Positions 6,383 to 13,153 of a stretch of DNA of 15,099 bases are shown here, piece after piece. The notes below the pieces were generated by a model. That model saw only the letters and a list, made by a program, of their open reading frames with translations, was not told the DNA's origin and did not search any database. This DNA comes from SHLQ01 sp047638715 (GTDB lineage Bacteria > Actinomycetota > Acidimicrobiia > Acidimicrobiales > SHLQ01), in NCBI GenBank assembly GCA_047638715.1, contig JBLIMK010000095.1:1-15099 (forward strand), in the 5' to 3' direction. Position 1 is the first letter of the stretch; every line of letters begins with the position of its first letter. The position numbers and the translations under genes are program-made.

Positions 6383-7681
6383 GTGACAACCATTCGCGCG
6401 ACGGTCTTCCAAACTCCTTCATCGACCGAGTTCCAACATTTGGACGACGTTGTTCTTACCGTCGCCGATGGACGGATCGAATCGATCGCGGCTGCCTCAG
6501 GTCACGATGGCCCAATCGACGTCTCGTTGGCGTCCGACACCGTCCTCGTCCCCGGGTTCATCGATCTACACCTCCATGCCCCCCAGTGGCCCCAGCTCGG
6601 CACCGGATACGACGTGCCTCTCGATGAGTGGCTCTTCGAGTACACCTTTCCCACCGAGTCTCGTTGCGCCGACACTTCATACGCTCAAGCCGTCTGGGAC
6701 GACATGGTTCCGGCGCTTCTCGCCAACGGCACCACCACCGCGGTGTACTACGGATCGACCCATGTCGAGGCGACGACGGCCCTTGCAGAAACCTGCGTTC
6801 GCCATGGGCAACGGGCTTGGGTGGGCCGCACAGCCATGGATCACCCCGAGGGAACACCCGACTACTACCGCGATGATTCACCCGGTGCTGCCCTAGAGGC
6901 GACCAGGACATCGATCCGCGAAATCGAAGCGCTCGACGATCCGCACGGTTTGGTCCGCCCGATCATCACCCCACGTTTCATCCCAGCGTGCACCGACGAA
7001 CTCCTCACCGGACTTGGGGCTCTGGCGGCCGAGACTGGCCACCTCGTACAAACGCATTGCTCGGAGAACGACTGGGAGCACGGATACGTGCTCGAACGTC
7101 ATGGGGTCTCCGACACGACATCACTCGCTCGATTCGGTCTGATGCGTCAAGGAACCGTGCTCGGCCATGGCTGTCTGCTCAGCGATGATGACTTCGCCAC
7201 AATCTCGTCGCTCGGCGCGGGCGTCGCGCACTGTCCGCTCAGCAACCTGTACTTCGGCGACGCCGTGTTCCCCACGCGACGAGCACTCGAAGCTGGTGTC
7301 AACGTTGGTCTCGGGACCGACATCGCTGGCGGCCCCAGCGCATCGCTGCTCTCCCAAGCGGCTCGCGCTGTAGATGTATCGAGACACCTCGAGAATGGCG
7401 TCGATCAGCGACTCGACGCTGATGATCGTGGGGTATCGGCCAGTCGCATCGACGCGACCACCGCGTTCTACCTCGCCACTCTCGGCGGCGCAGACGTTCT
7501 CGGAGAACCACTCGGGCTGCTCGAGGTCGGGCGCAGGTTCGACGCTGTCGCCATCTCGATGGACGCGGTCGACAACCTGCCCGGCCGAGACACACCAGAG
7601 CGACGATTCGAAAAGCTCGTCCGCACGGCGGGCCGCCGTGACATCACCGATGTCTGGGTCGACGGCGCAAAGGTCGTCTAA
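6383..7681 (+). CDS. guaD: Guanine deaminase
   Basis: A 432-residue amidohydrolase that deaminates guanine to xanthine and ammonia in the cytoplasm, feeding purine salvage or catabolism. Zinc and catalytic residues of the guanine deaminase branch are all visible: DLHLHAPQ (His63, His65), TPRF (196-199) for substrate contact, QTHCSEN (His225, Glu228), LGHG (His262) and GLGTDIAGG (Asp313). The stretch EYTFPTE near residue 86 is also typical of guanine deaminases rather than other amidohydrolases. I prefer the GTG at 6383 (MTTIRATVFQTP); another in-frame GTG at 6365 would add six residues. It is divergent from the minus-strand C45/agmatinase operon and is followed after 40 nt by the PrsW gene. 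It is not next to xanthine dehydrogenase or allantoin genes within this window. Confidence 0.92.
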   Translation: MTTIRATVFQTPSSTEFQHLDDVVLTVADGRIESIAAASGHDGPIDVSLASDTVLVPGFIDLHLHAPQWPQLGTGYDVPLDEWLFEYTFPTESRCADTSYAQAVWDDMVPALLANGTTTAVYYGSTHVEATTALAETCVRHGQRAWVGRTAMDHPEGTPDYYRDDSPGAALEATRTSIREIEALDDPHGLVRPIITPRFIPACTDELLTGLGALAAETGHLVQTHCSENDWEHGYVLERHGVSDTTSLARFGLMRQGTVLGHGCLLSDDDFATISSLGAGVAHCPLSNLYFGDAVFPTRRALEAGVNVGLGTDIAGGPSASLLSQAARAVDVSRHLENGVDQRLDADDRGVSASRIDATTAFYLATLGGADVLGEPLGLLEVGRRFDAVAISMDAVDNLPGRDTPERRFEKLVRTAGRRDITDVWVDGAKVV

Positions 7682-7721
7682 TCGCTTGCCGCTTCTGCGA
7701 CGTCCATTCAGACTGTCGACC

Positions 7722-8912
7722 GTGACCAACCCTCCACCGCCGCCATGGGCAGCAGCACCACCACCGCCGGCGACTCCGCCCCCACCGGCGTCCCAGCCTG
7801 CGGGCTGGCACGCCGATCCATGGAATCAAGCAGCCTGGCGGTGGTACGACGGGCGCGGCTGGACTGCCCATGTCAACAACGTTGTCGCTCCCGCAGCCGA
7901 CAAGAAGCCTCGCCTTCCATCCTTTCTCAGCATCCCTGTGGTGCTCGCCGGCATTCCAAGTGTGGGTCTGCTCGCATATTCGATCGCGACCAACCCGCTT
8001 GCAGCATTGCTCGGCCTGGTTCCGCTGTTCATCGTCGGTCCCGTTCTGATCTGGATGGGCCGCTTAGAACCGGAACCGTGGTCATCGAGGTTGCACACGT
8101 TCCTCTGGGGCGCATTTGTGGCTGGCTTCATCTCGCTCGTCGTCAACACGATCGTCGCAGCCACCTCGGGCTCCGATGTCTTGGCAGCGGTGGTGTCGGC
8201 GCCCTTCATTGAGGAATTGACCAAAGCCGGAGCGATCGTCTGGATGATCCGTCGCAAGGAGGTCGACGGGATCATGGACGGGCTTGTTTATGCCGGCTGG
8301 GCGGCCCTCGGCTTCGCGGTCGTCGAAGATGTCAGCTACTTCTATCTCGCTGATGAACAAGACATCCTGTGGGAAACGTTCGTTGGTCGAGCGTTGCTCA
8401 CACCCTTTGCTCATCCGCTTTTCACGGCCTGGACCGGCCTTGCGATCGGCATAGCAATCCGCACGCGCAGGTCGATCTGGACCGCCTGGTGGGGCCTTTT
8501 GCTCGCAATGGGAACCCATGCAGCGTGGAACGGATCGTTGAGCCTTGCCGAAGAAGAGGGTGGAGCGATCGTGGCAGGAGTCGCCGTCATTGCATTCATA
8601 CTGCTGTTCATCGCGACGATCATCGGGGTATTCGTCCTTCGACGACGAGACGCCCGACGCTACGCGGAACTCCTCCCCTTCATCGCGACCCGCTACGCCA
8701 TTCCTCCCGACAGAATCGCCATGTTGGCCACCGGCTCGTCCCGTCGCCGGGCCAGGCAGAGTTTGCCGACAAGAGATGCCCGTCGACGCTTCGATGACGA
8801 AGCGGGAGCGGTCGCAAGACTCGCAGCGATGCTCGATCACGACGGAATACCATCGCCGGACCACGAGGCACGTCTTATGAGCCAACTGGCGGCGGCGCGC
8901 CGCAATCCCTAA
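7722..8912 (+). CDS. PrsW-family intramembrane metalloprotease with N-terminal DUF2510-like module
   Basis: A 396-residue protein starting at a GTG. Residues 1-27 are a Pro-rich linker. Next is a short module, GWHADPWNQAAWRWYDGRGW (28-47), that matches the DUF2510 pattern common in actinobacterial membrane proteins. About eight hydrophobic segments follow with the PrsW signatures: EELTK at 164-168, GFAVVED at 197-203 (Glu202), HPLFTAW at 231-237 and HAAWNG at 266-271. In Bacillus, PrsW cuts the anti-sigma factor RsiW; members elsewhere are mostly uncharacterised. A basic, Arg-rich cytoplasmic tail (about 307-396) follows the last helix. It lies 40 nt after guaD and 28 nt before the PIG-L gene. 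No anti-sigma or sigma gene is in the window, so the substrate is unknown. Confidence 0.88.
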   Translation: MTNPPPPPWAAAPPPPATPPPPASQPAGWHADPWNQAAWRWYDGRGWTAHVNNVVAPAADKKPRLPSFLSIPVVLAGIPSVGLLAYSIATNPLAALLGLVPLFIVGPVLIWMGRLEPEPWSSRLHTFLWGAFVAGFISLVVNTIVAATSGSDVLAAVVSAPFIEELTKAGAIVWMIRRKEVDGIMDGLVYAGWAALGFAVVEDVSYFYLADEQDILWETFVGRALLTPFAHPLFTAWTGLAIGIAIRTRRSIWTAWWGLLLAMGTHAAWNGSLSLAEEEGGAIVAGVAVIAFILLFIATIIGVFVLRRRDARRYAELLPFIATRYAIPPDRIAMLATGSSRRRARQSLPTRDARRRFDDEAGAVARLAAMLDHDGIPSPDHEARLMSQLAAARRNP

Positions 8913-8923
8913 CGTCAGCTGCT

Positions 8924-8932
8924 TGTTATCCT
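8924..8932 (+). promoter_or_regulatory. Candidate extended -10 (TGTTATCCT) for a leaderless PIG-L transcript
   Basis: TG-T-TATCCT is an extended -10 element with its last base 8 nt before the ATG at 8941. No ribosome binding site lies between (GAGCCCCC). Transcription would start at or very near the ATG. It is the best of the four leaderless-type promoters seen in the window. Confidence 0.45.
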
Positions 8933-8940
8933 GAGCCCCC

Positions 8941-9741
8941 ATGTCAACGCTTGTGTGCTTTCACGCCCATCCCGACGATGAGGCCATCGCGACCGGAGGA
9001 CTCATGGCGTCGTCAGCCGCGGCGGGGCATCGGGTCGTGCTCGTCTGCGCTACCAGAGGCGAGCAGGGCGAACCACAAGAGGGTGTCCTCGACAACGGCG
9101 AAGCCCTCTGGGAACGGCGCGTCATCGAGTTGGCGGAATCTGCGAACATTCTCGGCGCGGAAACACCGCGCTACCTCGACTACGAGGACTCCGGGATGAT
9201 GGGCGAGCCCACCAACGAGAATCCAGCGTGTTTCTGGCAAGCCGACCACGACGAAGCAACCGAGCGTCTCGCGGCCATTCTTCGCGACGTTGATGCCGAC
9301 GCGCTCACGATCTATGACGACCATGGCGGCTACGGACACCCCGACCATCTCCGTGTGCATTCTGTTGGCCTCGCGGCTGCAAAGGCGGTTGGCCTCGCGC
9401 ACGTTTATGAATCGACAATCAACCGCGACGACGTGCGCGAGATGGTCCAGGCCGCACAGAATTCCGATTCGAATATTGACCTGAACGAAGACGATGTCGA
9501 CACCGAAACCTTCGGTACTCCTGCCGACGACATTGCTTACGTGCTCGATGTCCGCCAGGTCATCGACCTGAAGAAGAAGTCGATCATGGCGCACCGGAGC
9601 CAGGTTGGTCCCGACAGCTTCTTTCTGACGATGCCCAACGAGGTTTTCGAGACGGTGTTCGGATTCGAGTGGTTCAACATCCCAGGCAAGAGCGGTATTG
9701 GTGGCCCCGAGGCCATCGACACCTTCCCCGGCCTCGAATAG
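8941..9741 (+). CDS. PIG-L family deacetylase (LmbE/MshB/Mca-like)
   Basis: A 266-residue zinc-dependent deacetylase of the PIG-L/LmbE family, which includes MshB (GlcNAc-inositol deacetylase) and Mca (mycothiol S-conjugate amidase) of actinobacteria. CFHAHPDDEA at 6-15 supplies the His10/Asp12/Asp13 cluster for zinc and general base, and YDDHGGYGHPDH at 125-136 supplies the second zinc histidine. ATRGEQGEP at 37-45 is also typical. The ATG follows a promoter-like TATCCT by 8 nt, so it probably has its own leaderless message although PrsW lies only 28 nt upstream. The C-terminal part (RQVIDLKKKSIMAHRSQ, then the FEWF region) fits PIG-L proteins that act on small molecules. Whether it acts on mycothiol precursors, mycothiol conjugates or another N-acetyl sugar cannot be decided here. 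Confidence 0.9.
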   Translation: MSTLVCFHAHPDDEAIATGGLMASSAAAGHRVVLVCATRGEQGEPQEGVLDNGEALWERRVIELAESANILGAETPRYLDYEDSGMMGEPTNENPACFWQADHDEATERLAAILRDVDADALTIYDDHGGYGHPDHLRVHSVGLAAAKAVGLAHVYESTINRDDVREMVQAAQNSDSNIDLNEDDVDTETFGTPADDIAYVLDVRQVIDLKKKSIMAHRSQVGPDSFFLTMPNEVFETVFGFEWFNIPGKSGIGGPEAIDTFPGLE

Positions 9742-9757
9742 GTCGGGAGCGTAGTTC

Positions 9758-10123
9758 TTACGGGATCGTCGTTGTAGTCGTCGGCGCCGCAGTCGTTGAC
9801 GTGTCGACCTGCTCATCTCCGAACGCGAAAGGTCCAACCGGTGTGTCGGTGAATTCTAAAGACTTTCTATCCACGCCGAAGACATAGCTGCCCCTGCGAG
9901 CAAAAACCTCGGACCTAGACGCGCTGACGTCGTCTTCGCTGACGCTTTCGTCGAAGAGTCCGGTCTCGTCCCCCTCGACCTCGACATCTCCCGCGAAGTC
10001 TTGCGCGCGTTGGGTCACGTCAGCGACAACCTTGACAACATCGACCGCCTCGGTCCCGCTGGCCGCGGCGAGCAGAACAACGCCACCGATCACCACCTTC
10101 ACGGCTATCCCCAAACCACTCAT
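9758..10123 (-). CDS. Small anchored or secreted protein with Thr-rich tail, function unknown
   Basis: A 121-residue protein that I do not recognise. It starts with a hydrophobic segment (about 5-22) that could be a membrane anchor or an uncleaved signal. A very acidic middle follows (about 44-72, rich in Asp and Glu), then a short block SYVFGVDRKSLEFTDTPVGP (79-98) that may be the folded or conserved part, and a Thr/Pro-rich tail ending in PTTTTTIP. Such tails are common on exported actinobacterial proteins. I chose the ATG at 10123 because residues upstream of it in the same frame look like non-coding translation and run into the divergent gene. It converges with the PIG-L gene (16 nt) and is divergent from the nitroreductase-like gene. 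Confidence 0.6.
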   Translation of the reverse strand: MSGLGIAVKVVIGGVVLLAAASGTEAVDVVKVVADVTQRAQDFAGDVEVEGDETGLFDESVSEDDVSASRSEVFARRGSYVFGVDRKSLEFTDTPVGPFAFGDEQVDTSTTAAPTTTTTIP

Positions 10124-10166
10124 CTGCGACCCCGCAAGAAAACCTGATGTCTGCCTCTCAACATGT

Positions 10167-10178
10167 ACGGCGCGCCGT
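10167..10178. promoter_or_regulatory. 12-bp perfect palindrome in a divergent intergenic region
   Basis: ACGGCGCGCCGT reads the same on both strands. It lies 43 nt upstream of the minus-strand start at 10123 and 86 nt upstream of the plus-strand start at 10265, a place suited to an operator. T-rich sequence (GTTTTTCTTT) follows on the plus strand, so a weak terminator hairpin is the other reading. A second short hairpin, CCCGC-CGT-GCGGG, is at 10210-10222. Confidence 0.3.
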
Positions 10179-10264
10179 GAGTTTTTCTTTACCGATCCGA
10201 TTTCAACACCCCGCCGTGCGGGAGTCGCGGGTAGACATGCAGAAACGAAGACAGGTGATGCCCA

Positions 10265-10990
10265 ATGACGAGTGATATCGAATTCTTCTTTGACCCGGTG
10301 TGTCCTTTTGCCTGGGTTACGTCCCGCTGGATCGTAAAAGTGCAGGAACAGACCGACTACTCCGTCGATTGGCGCTTCATCTCGCTTCGGATGCTGAACA
10401 AGGACAAGGACTACGACGTCGAATTCCCAACCGGCTATGTGCGAAGCCACACCGCCGGGCTCCACATGCTGCGGGTCGCAGCAGCGATGCGCGCCGAACT
10501 CGGACCCGAACCGATCGGGGCGTTTTATCGCGAGTTCTCGAGCGCGATCTTCGATGCCGCCCCCAACGAGGAATACCGCGAGACACTAGGGGGCCAACAG
10601 GGATTGATCGACGCGCTGGAAGCTGCGGGCCTCCCAACGACCTATGCCGACGCCGCCGAGGACGAGGCCTGGGACGAGATCGTCCGGGAGGAAACGGAAA
10701 CAGCGTTGTCGCGAACCGGTCGCGACGTAGGCACCCCGATCATCACTTTTCGTCCTCCCGACGGATTATCGTTCTTTGGACCCGTGATCAGCCGAGTGCC
10801 CAACGACGCCGATGCGGTTCCGCTTTGGAACGCTGTGACCACTTTGGCCGCATACCCCGGCTTCGCGGAGATGAAACGATCCCTGCGCGAACGACCACAG
10901 CTCCGAGTTTTCGGGGAGCTCGATGAGGCACTCGCCTTCGAGGACTGGCAAGCAGGAGCCCGAGCCGCTCATCTGCCAGAAAACGGCTGA
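10265..10990 (+). CDS. DsbA-like thioredoxin-fold protein, Rv2466c-type (mycothiol-linked nitroreductase family), single active-site Cys
   Basis: A 241-residue thioredoxin-fold protein. DPVCPFAWVTSRW (10-22), SLRMLN (40-45), DVGTPIITF (154-162, with the cis-Pro158), FFGPVISRVP (170-179) and AAYPGFAEMKR (195-205) follow, in order, the layout I recall for M. tuberculosis Rv2466c, a mycothiol-dependent nitroreductase. In Rv2466c the active site is CPWC; here it is CPFA, so only Cys13 is left and the resolving Cys is Ala16. This fits a monothiol or mycothiol-mixed-disulphide mechanism, or loss of oxidoreductase activity. The ATG at 10265 is preceded by AGGTGA six nt upstream, a fair ribosome binding site. 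The next gene starts 53 nt downstream. About 30 extra C-terminal residues follow the family core. Confidence 0.82.
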   Translation: MTSDIEFFFDPVCPFAWVTSRWIVKVQEQTDYSVDWRFISLRMLNKDKDYDVEFPTGYVRSHTAGLHMLRVAAAMRAELGPEPIGAFYREFSSAIFDAAPNEEYRETLGGQQGLIDALEAAGLPTTYADAAEDEAWDEIVREETETALSRTGRDVGTPIITFRPPDGLSFFGPVISRVPNDADAVPLWNAVTTLAAYPGFAEMKRSLRERPQLRVFGELDEALAFEDWQAGARAAHLPENG

Positions 10991-11004
10991 GGCAGGACGG
11001 GCGA

Positions 11005-11010
11005 TACCGT
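11005..11010 (+). promoter_or_regulatory. Candidate -10 box (TACCGT) for the small-protein/MFS unit
   Basis: TACCGT lies between the stop at 10990 and the GTG at 11044. It would start transcription near 11017, leaving a leader of about 27 nt with a strong ribosome binding site. No clear -35 box is visible. Confidence 0.28.
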
Positions 11011-11031
11011 TGACAACATTCGCCCGCATCT

Positions 11032-11038
11032 GGAGGAG
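11032..11038 (+). promoter_or_regulatory. Strong ribosome binding site (GGAGGAG)
   Basis: GGAGGAG is five nt upstream of the GTG at 11044 and is by far the best Shine-Dalgarno sequence in the window. It decides the start of the 58-residue protein and shows that this short frame is translated, in contrast to the leaderless-type starts elsewhere. Confidence 0.75.
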
Positions 11039-11043
11039 CCGAC

Positions 11044-11220
11044 GTGGCTGGAAGTCCTGAAACCGAAGAAACACCAAAACTCGGCCTCAAGGCCACCATC
11101 GCCGGCTTGGTCTTCGCTCTCATCGTCCTCGGCGGGTTCAGCGCTGCGACTGCGGCCTCCTACGAGGACCACGGTGACGATCACGGCGCCGACGAAGCTG
11201 AAGCTGAACACAGCGAATAG
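11044..11220 (+). CDS. 58-residue single-helix membrane protein with acidic, His-containing tail
   Basis: Reading from a GTG gives MAGSPETEETPKLGLKATIA, then a hydrophobic helix (about 17-38) and a tail, YEDHGDDHGADEAEAEHSE (40-58), with three His and ten acidic residues. The lysines before the helix predict the N-terminus inside and the tail outside the membrane. The GGAGGAG five nt upstream is strong evidence of translation. The stop at 11220 is two nt before the TTG start of the MFS exporter, so the pair is probably co-translated. I do not recognise a family. The tail could bind divalent metal, and the protein could be a small partner or regulator of the exporter; both are inferences. Confidence 0.72.
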   Translation: MAGSPETEETPKLGLKATIAGLVFALIVLGGFSAATAASYEDHGDDHGADEAEAEHSE

Positions 11221-11222
11221 CG

Positions 11223-12455
11223 TTGACATCAACCGTTGCTGACAGCGCGACCCAAGAAGCTCTCCACGGTGTAAGTCGAGCTGAATTCATCATGATGATG
11301 TCGCTGATCACGGCGACGATCGCGATCAGCATCGACACGGTTCTTCCCGCATTTGACGAGATCGAAACTCAGTTCGGGCTCGACCCCGACAACTCGTCAA
11401 TCTCGTTAACGATCACCGTCTTCTTGGCCGCGATGGGTCTGAGCACGCTGGTGTGGGGACCGATTTCGGACCGTTATGGCCGCAAACGGACCATGTACGC
11501 ATCGCTCGTGCTCTTCATTGGCGGCGCGATCGTAGCGACCCTCGCGACCTCCTTCAGCACATTTCTCATGGGTCGCGCGTTATGGGGTGCCGCCGCTGCC
11601 GGTCCACGCACCGTCAGCCTCGCGATCATTCGCGACGCGTACGACGGCGACATCATGAGCCGAGTCATGTCGCTCACGACAGCGGTCTTTTTGATCGTCC
11701 CCGTATTGGCGCCCGCGTTAGGTGAAGGACTCTTGCTGATCGGTTCCTGGCGACTCACAACGATGGCTGCAGTATTTCTCGGCGCAATCGCTGCGTTATG
11801 GCTGACGCGTCTCCGAGAAACGCTTGCTCCTGAGGATGTTCTGCCGCTCGAGTTCGGACGTGTTGGCCGCGCAGCCCGCGCCGTGCTCACCAACCGCCGC
11901 ACCGTTCTTTTCACTATCGCGACCACGCTCTCATATGGAGCGTTCTTTCCCTGGCTCGGCAGCTCGACACAGATGATCGGGGAGATTTATGGCCGCGACG
12001 ACCAGTTCGCGCTCTTCTTCGGCGTCAACGCAGCGTTCATGGCCCTCGTCATCGTGATCGTCGAACGACTCGTCAAGCGCTATTCCACCATCCCTGTGTT
12101 ACTCGCCCAAAGCGCAATCCTCGTCTTCGTCGCTGGCGCGTACGTCGTGTGGACTGCCGCTGGCGATGACGTCGTCAACTTCTGGGGGTGGTTTGCATTG
12201 GTGTCGGTGATGACGGCACTCAACGCCGGCACGACCCCACTGATGCAAACGCTGGCGATGGAACCAATGGGCAAGATTGCCGGCACCGCATCTTCGGTCA
12301 CCGGAGCGATCGTCTTCATCGGCGGAGCGCTACTCGGCGCGATCATCGACCATGCGATTAGCGATACCGTGACGCCATTCGGTGTTGGTTTCCTGATCTA
12401 CAGCGGACTCGCGTTGGCCGCTATGTTGTTCGCCCGTTCTGGCGAGCGTCTATGA
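11223..12455 (+). CDS. MFS drug/metabolite exporter, Bcr/CflA-like (DHA1)
   Basis: A 410-residue major facilitator with about twelve hydrophobic helices. Motif A, GPISDRYGRKRT, is at 79-90 after TM2. SRAEFIMMM at 18-26 followed by ISIDTVLPAFDEI at 35-47 is the typical Bcr/CflA N-terminus, and RDAYDG at 137-142 is the matching segment after TM4. These transporters use the proton gradient to export drugs or small metabolites. The start is a rare TTG at 11223, chosen because the conserved SRAEF stretch lies upstream of the first ATG (11292) and no other start fits. It is two nt after the 58-residue gene, which suggests translational coupling in place of its own ribosome binding site. The real substrate cannot be read. 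Confidence 0.9.
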   Translation: MTSTVADSATQEALHGVSRAEFIMMMSLITATIAISIDTVLPAFDEIETQFGLDPDNSSISLTITVFLAAMGLSTLVWGPISDRYGRKRTMYASLVLFIGGAIVATLATSFSTFLMGRALWGAAAAGPRTVSLAIIRDAYDGDIMSRVMSLTTAVFLIVPVLAPALGEGLLLIGSWRLTTMAAVFLGAIAALWLTRLRETLAPEDVLPLEFGRVGRAARAVLTNRRTVLFTIATTLSYGAFFPWLGSSTQMIGEIYGRDDQFALFFGVNAAFMALVIVIVERLVKRYSTIPVLLAQSAILVFVAGAYVVWTAAGDDVVNFWGWFALVSVMTALNAGTTPLMQTLAMEPMGKIAGTASSVTGAIVFIGGALLGAIIDHAISDTVTPFGVGFLIYSGLALAAMLFARSGERL

Positions 12456-12466
12456 GCTTGGACCGC

Positions 12467-12472
12467 TACGGT
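12467..12472 (+). promoter_or_regulatory. Candidate -10 box (TACGGT) within a small hairpin, leaderless start of HAD gene
   Basis: TACGGT ends 8 nt before the GTG at 12481 with no ribosome binding site between. It overlaps a perfect inverted repeat, GACCG-CTA-CGGTC (12461-12473), which could be an operator half-site pair or chance. The box supports the GTG at 12481 over the TTG at 12478 as the start. Confidence 0.35.
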
Positions 12473-12480
12473 CGGCATTG

Positions 12481-13152
12481 GTGACTCTTCTGATCGATGC
12501 TGACGACACGCTGTGGGAAAACATCGCCGTCTTCAACGCCGTAAACGCGGCCTATGTCGAATGGATCTTGCCGAACACCACGATGCAAGAGATCCAATCC
12601 GACCTCGACGCGCTGCAGGTGGAATTCATCGAGCAGCACGGATACGGGCGCGACACGTTTCAGCGAAGCCTGATCGCAGGTGTCGAACGGTTTGGTGGAC
12701 GTCCAGCGAGTGAGTCCGACATCGCGTACGTTGCCGAACTTCTTCGGCCGCTTCGATGGGAGTCGCTCGACATCATCCCTGGGGTCATCGACGCACTGGC
12801 CGAGTTGCAGCATCGACGCCAACTCATCCTCGTCACCAAGGGCGACCATCACGAACAGTCGCATAAGGTGGATCGATCCGGACTCCGTTCGCACTTTGAG
12901 GCGATCGAAATTCTGCCGGAGAAGACGGTCGACGCGTATTCCGGCATTGTCGAAACCCACAAGCTCAACCCCGCGTCGACCTGGATGGTGGGTAATTCTC
13001 CGCGATCCGACATCCTCCCAGCCCTCGAGGCCGGCATCGGCGCAGTCCATATTCCCCACGCTGAAACGTGGAGTCACGAGCACGGCGACCTCGTTGCGCA
13101 CCCCCGACTCTTGCAGTTGAATCACTTCGCTGAACTCGTGCGACACTTCTGA
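12481..13152 (+). CDS. HAD superfamily hydrolase (phosphatase)
   Basis: A 223-residue cytoplasmic HAD-type phosphatase. All four HAD motifs are present: DADDTLW from Asp6 (nucleophile Asp6, acid/base Asp8), ILVTKGD with Thr119, Lys148 in PEKTV, and VGNSPRSDILPALEAG with Asp177. The region between motifs I and II is an alpha-helical C1-type cap (about 14-95). The second motif aspartate is followed by another (D-x-D-D), as in YjjG/Gph-type small-molecule phosphatases. The GTG at 12481 is preferred over an adjoining TTG because a TACGGT box lies 8 nt before it. The next gene begins one nt after the stop. The substrate is unknown; the operon with a channel-like protein and an antiporter does not point to one. 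Confidence 0.88.
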   Translation: MTLLIDADDTLWENIAVFNAVNAAYVEWILPNTTMQEIQSDLDALQVEFIEQHGYGRDTFQRSLIAGVERFGGRPASESDIAYVAELLRPLRWESLDIIPGVIDALAELQHRRQLILVTKGDHHEQSHKVDRSGLRSHFEAIEILPEKTVDAYSGIVETHKLNPASTWMVGNSPRSDILPALEAGIGAVHIPHAETWSHEHGDLVAHPRLLQLNHFAELVRHF

Positions 13153-13153
13153 G

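Noticed and set aside
7736..7800. A CCN-rich stretch resembling a tandem repeat
   Set aside because: It encodes the Pro/Ala-rich linker of the PrsW protein. The low complexity is explained by the protein, with no regular unit.
8082..8942. A 286-codon minus-strand frame opposite the PrsW gene
   Set aside because: It is opposite well-supported PrsW motifs and its composition is not protein-like.
9013..9837. A 274-codon minus-strand frame opposite the PIG-L deacetylase
   Set aside because: The plus-strand gene has intact AHPDDE and HPDH motifs; the antisense frame shows nothing.
11010..11015. TTGACA as a -35 box for the 58-residue gene
   Set aside because: A -10 box at normal spacing would fall on the ribosome binding site and leave no room for a leader.
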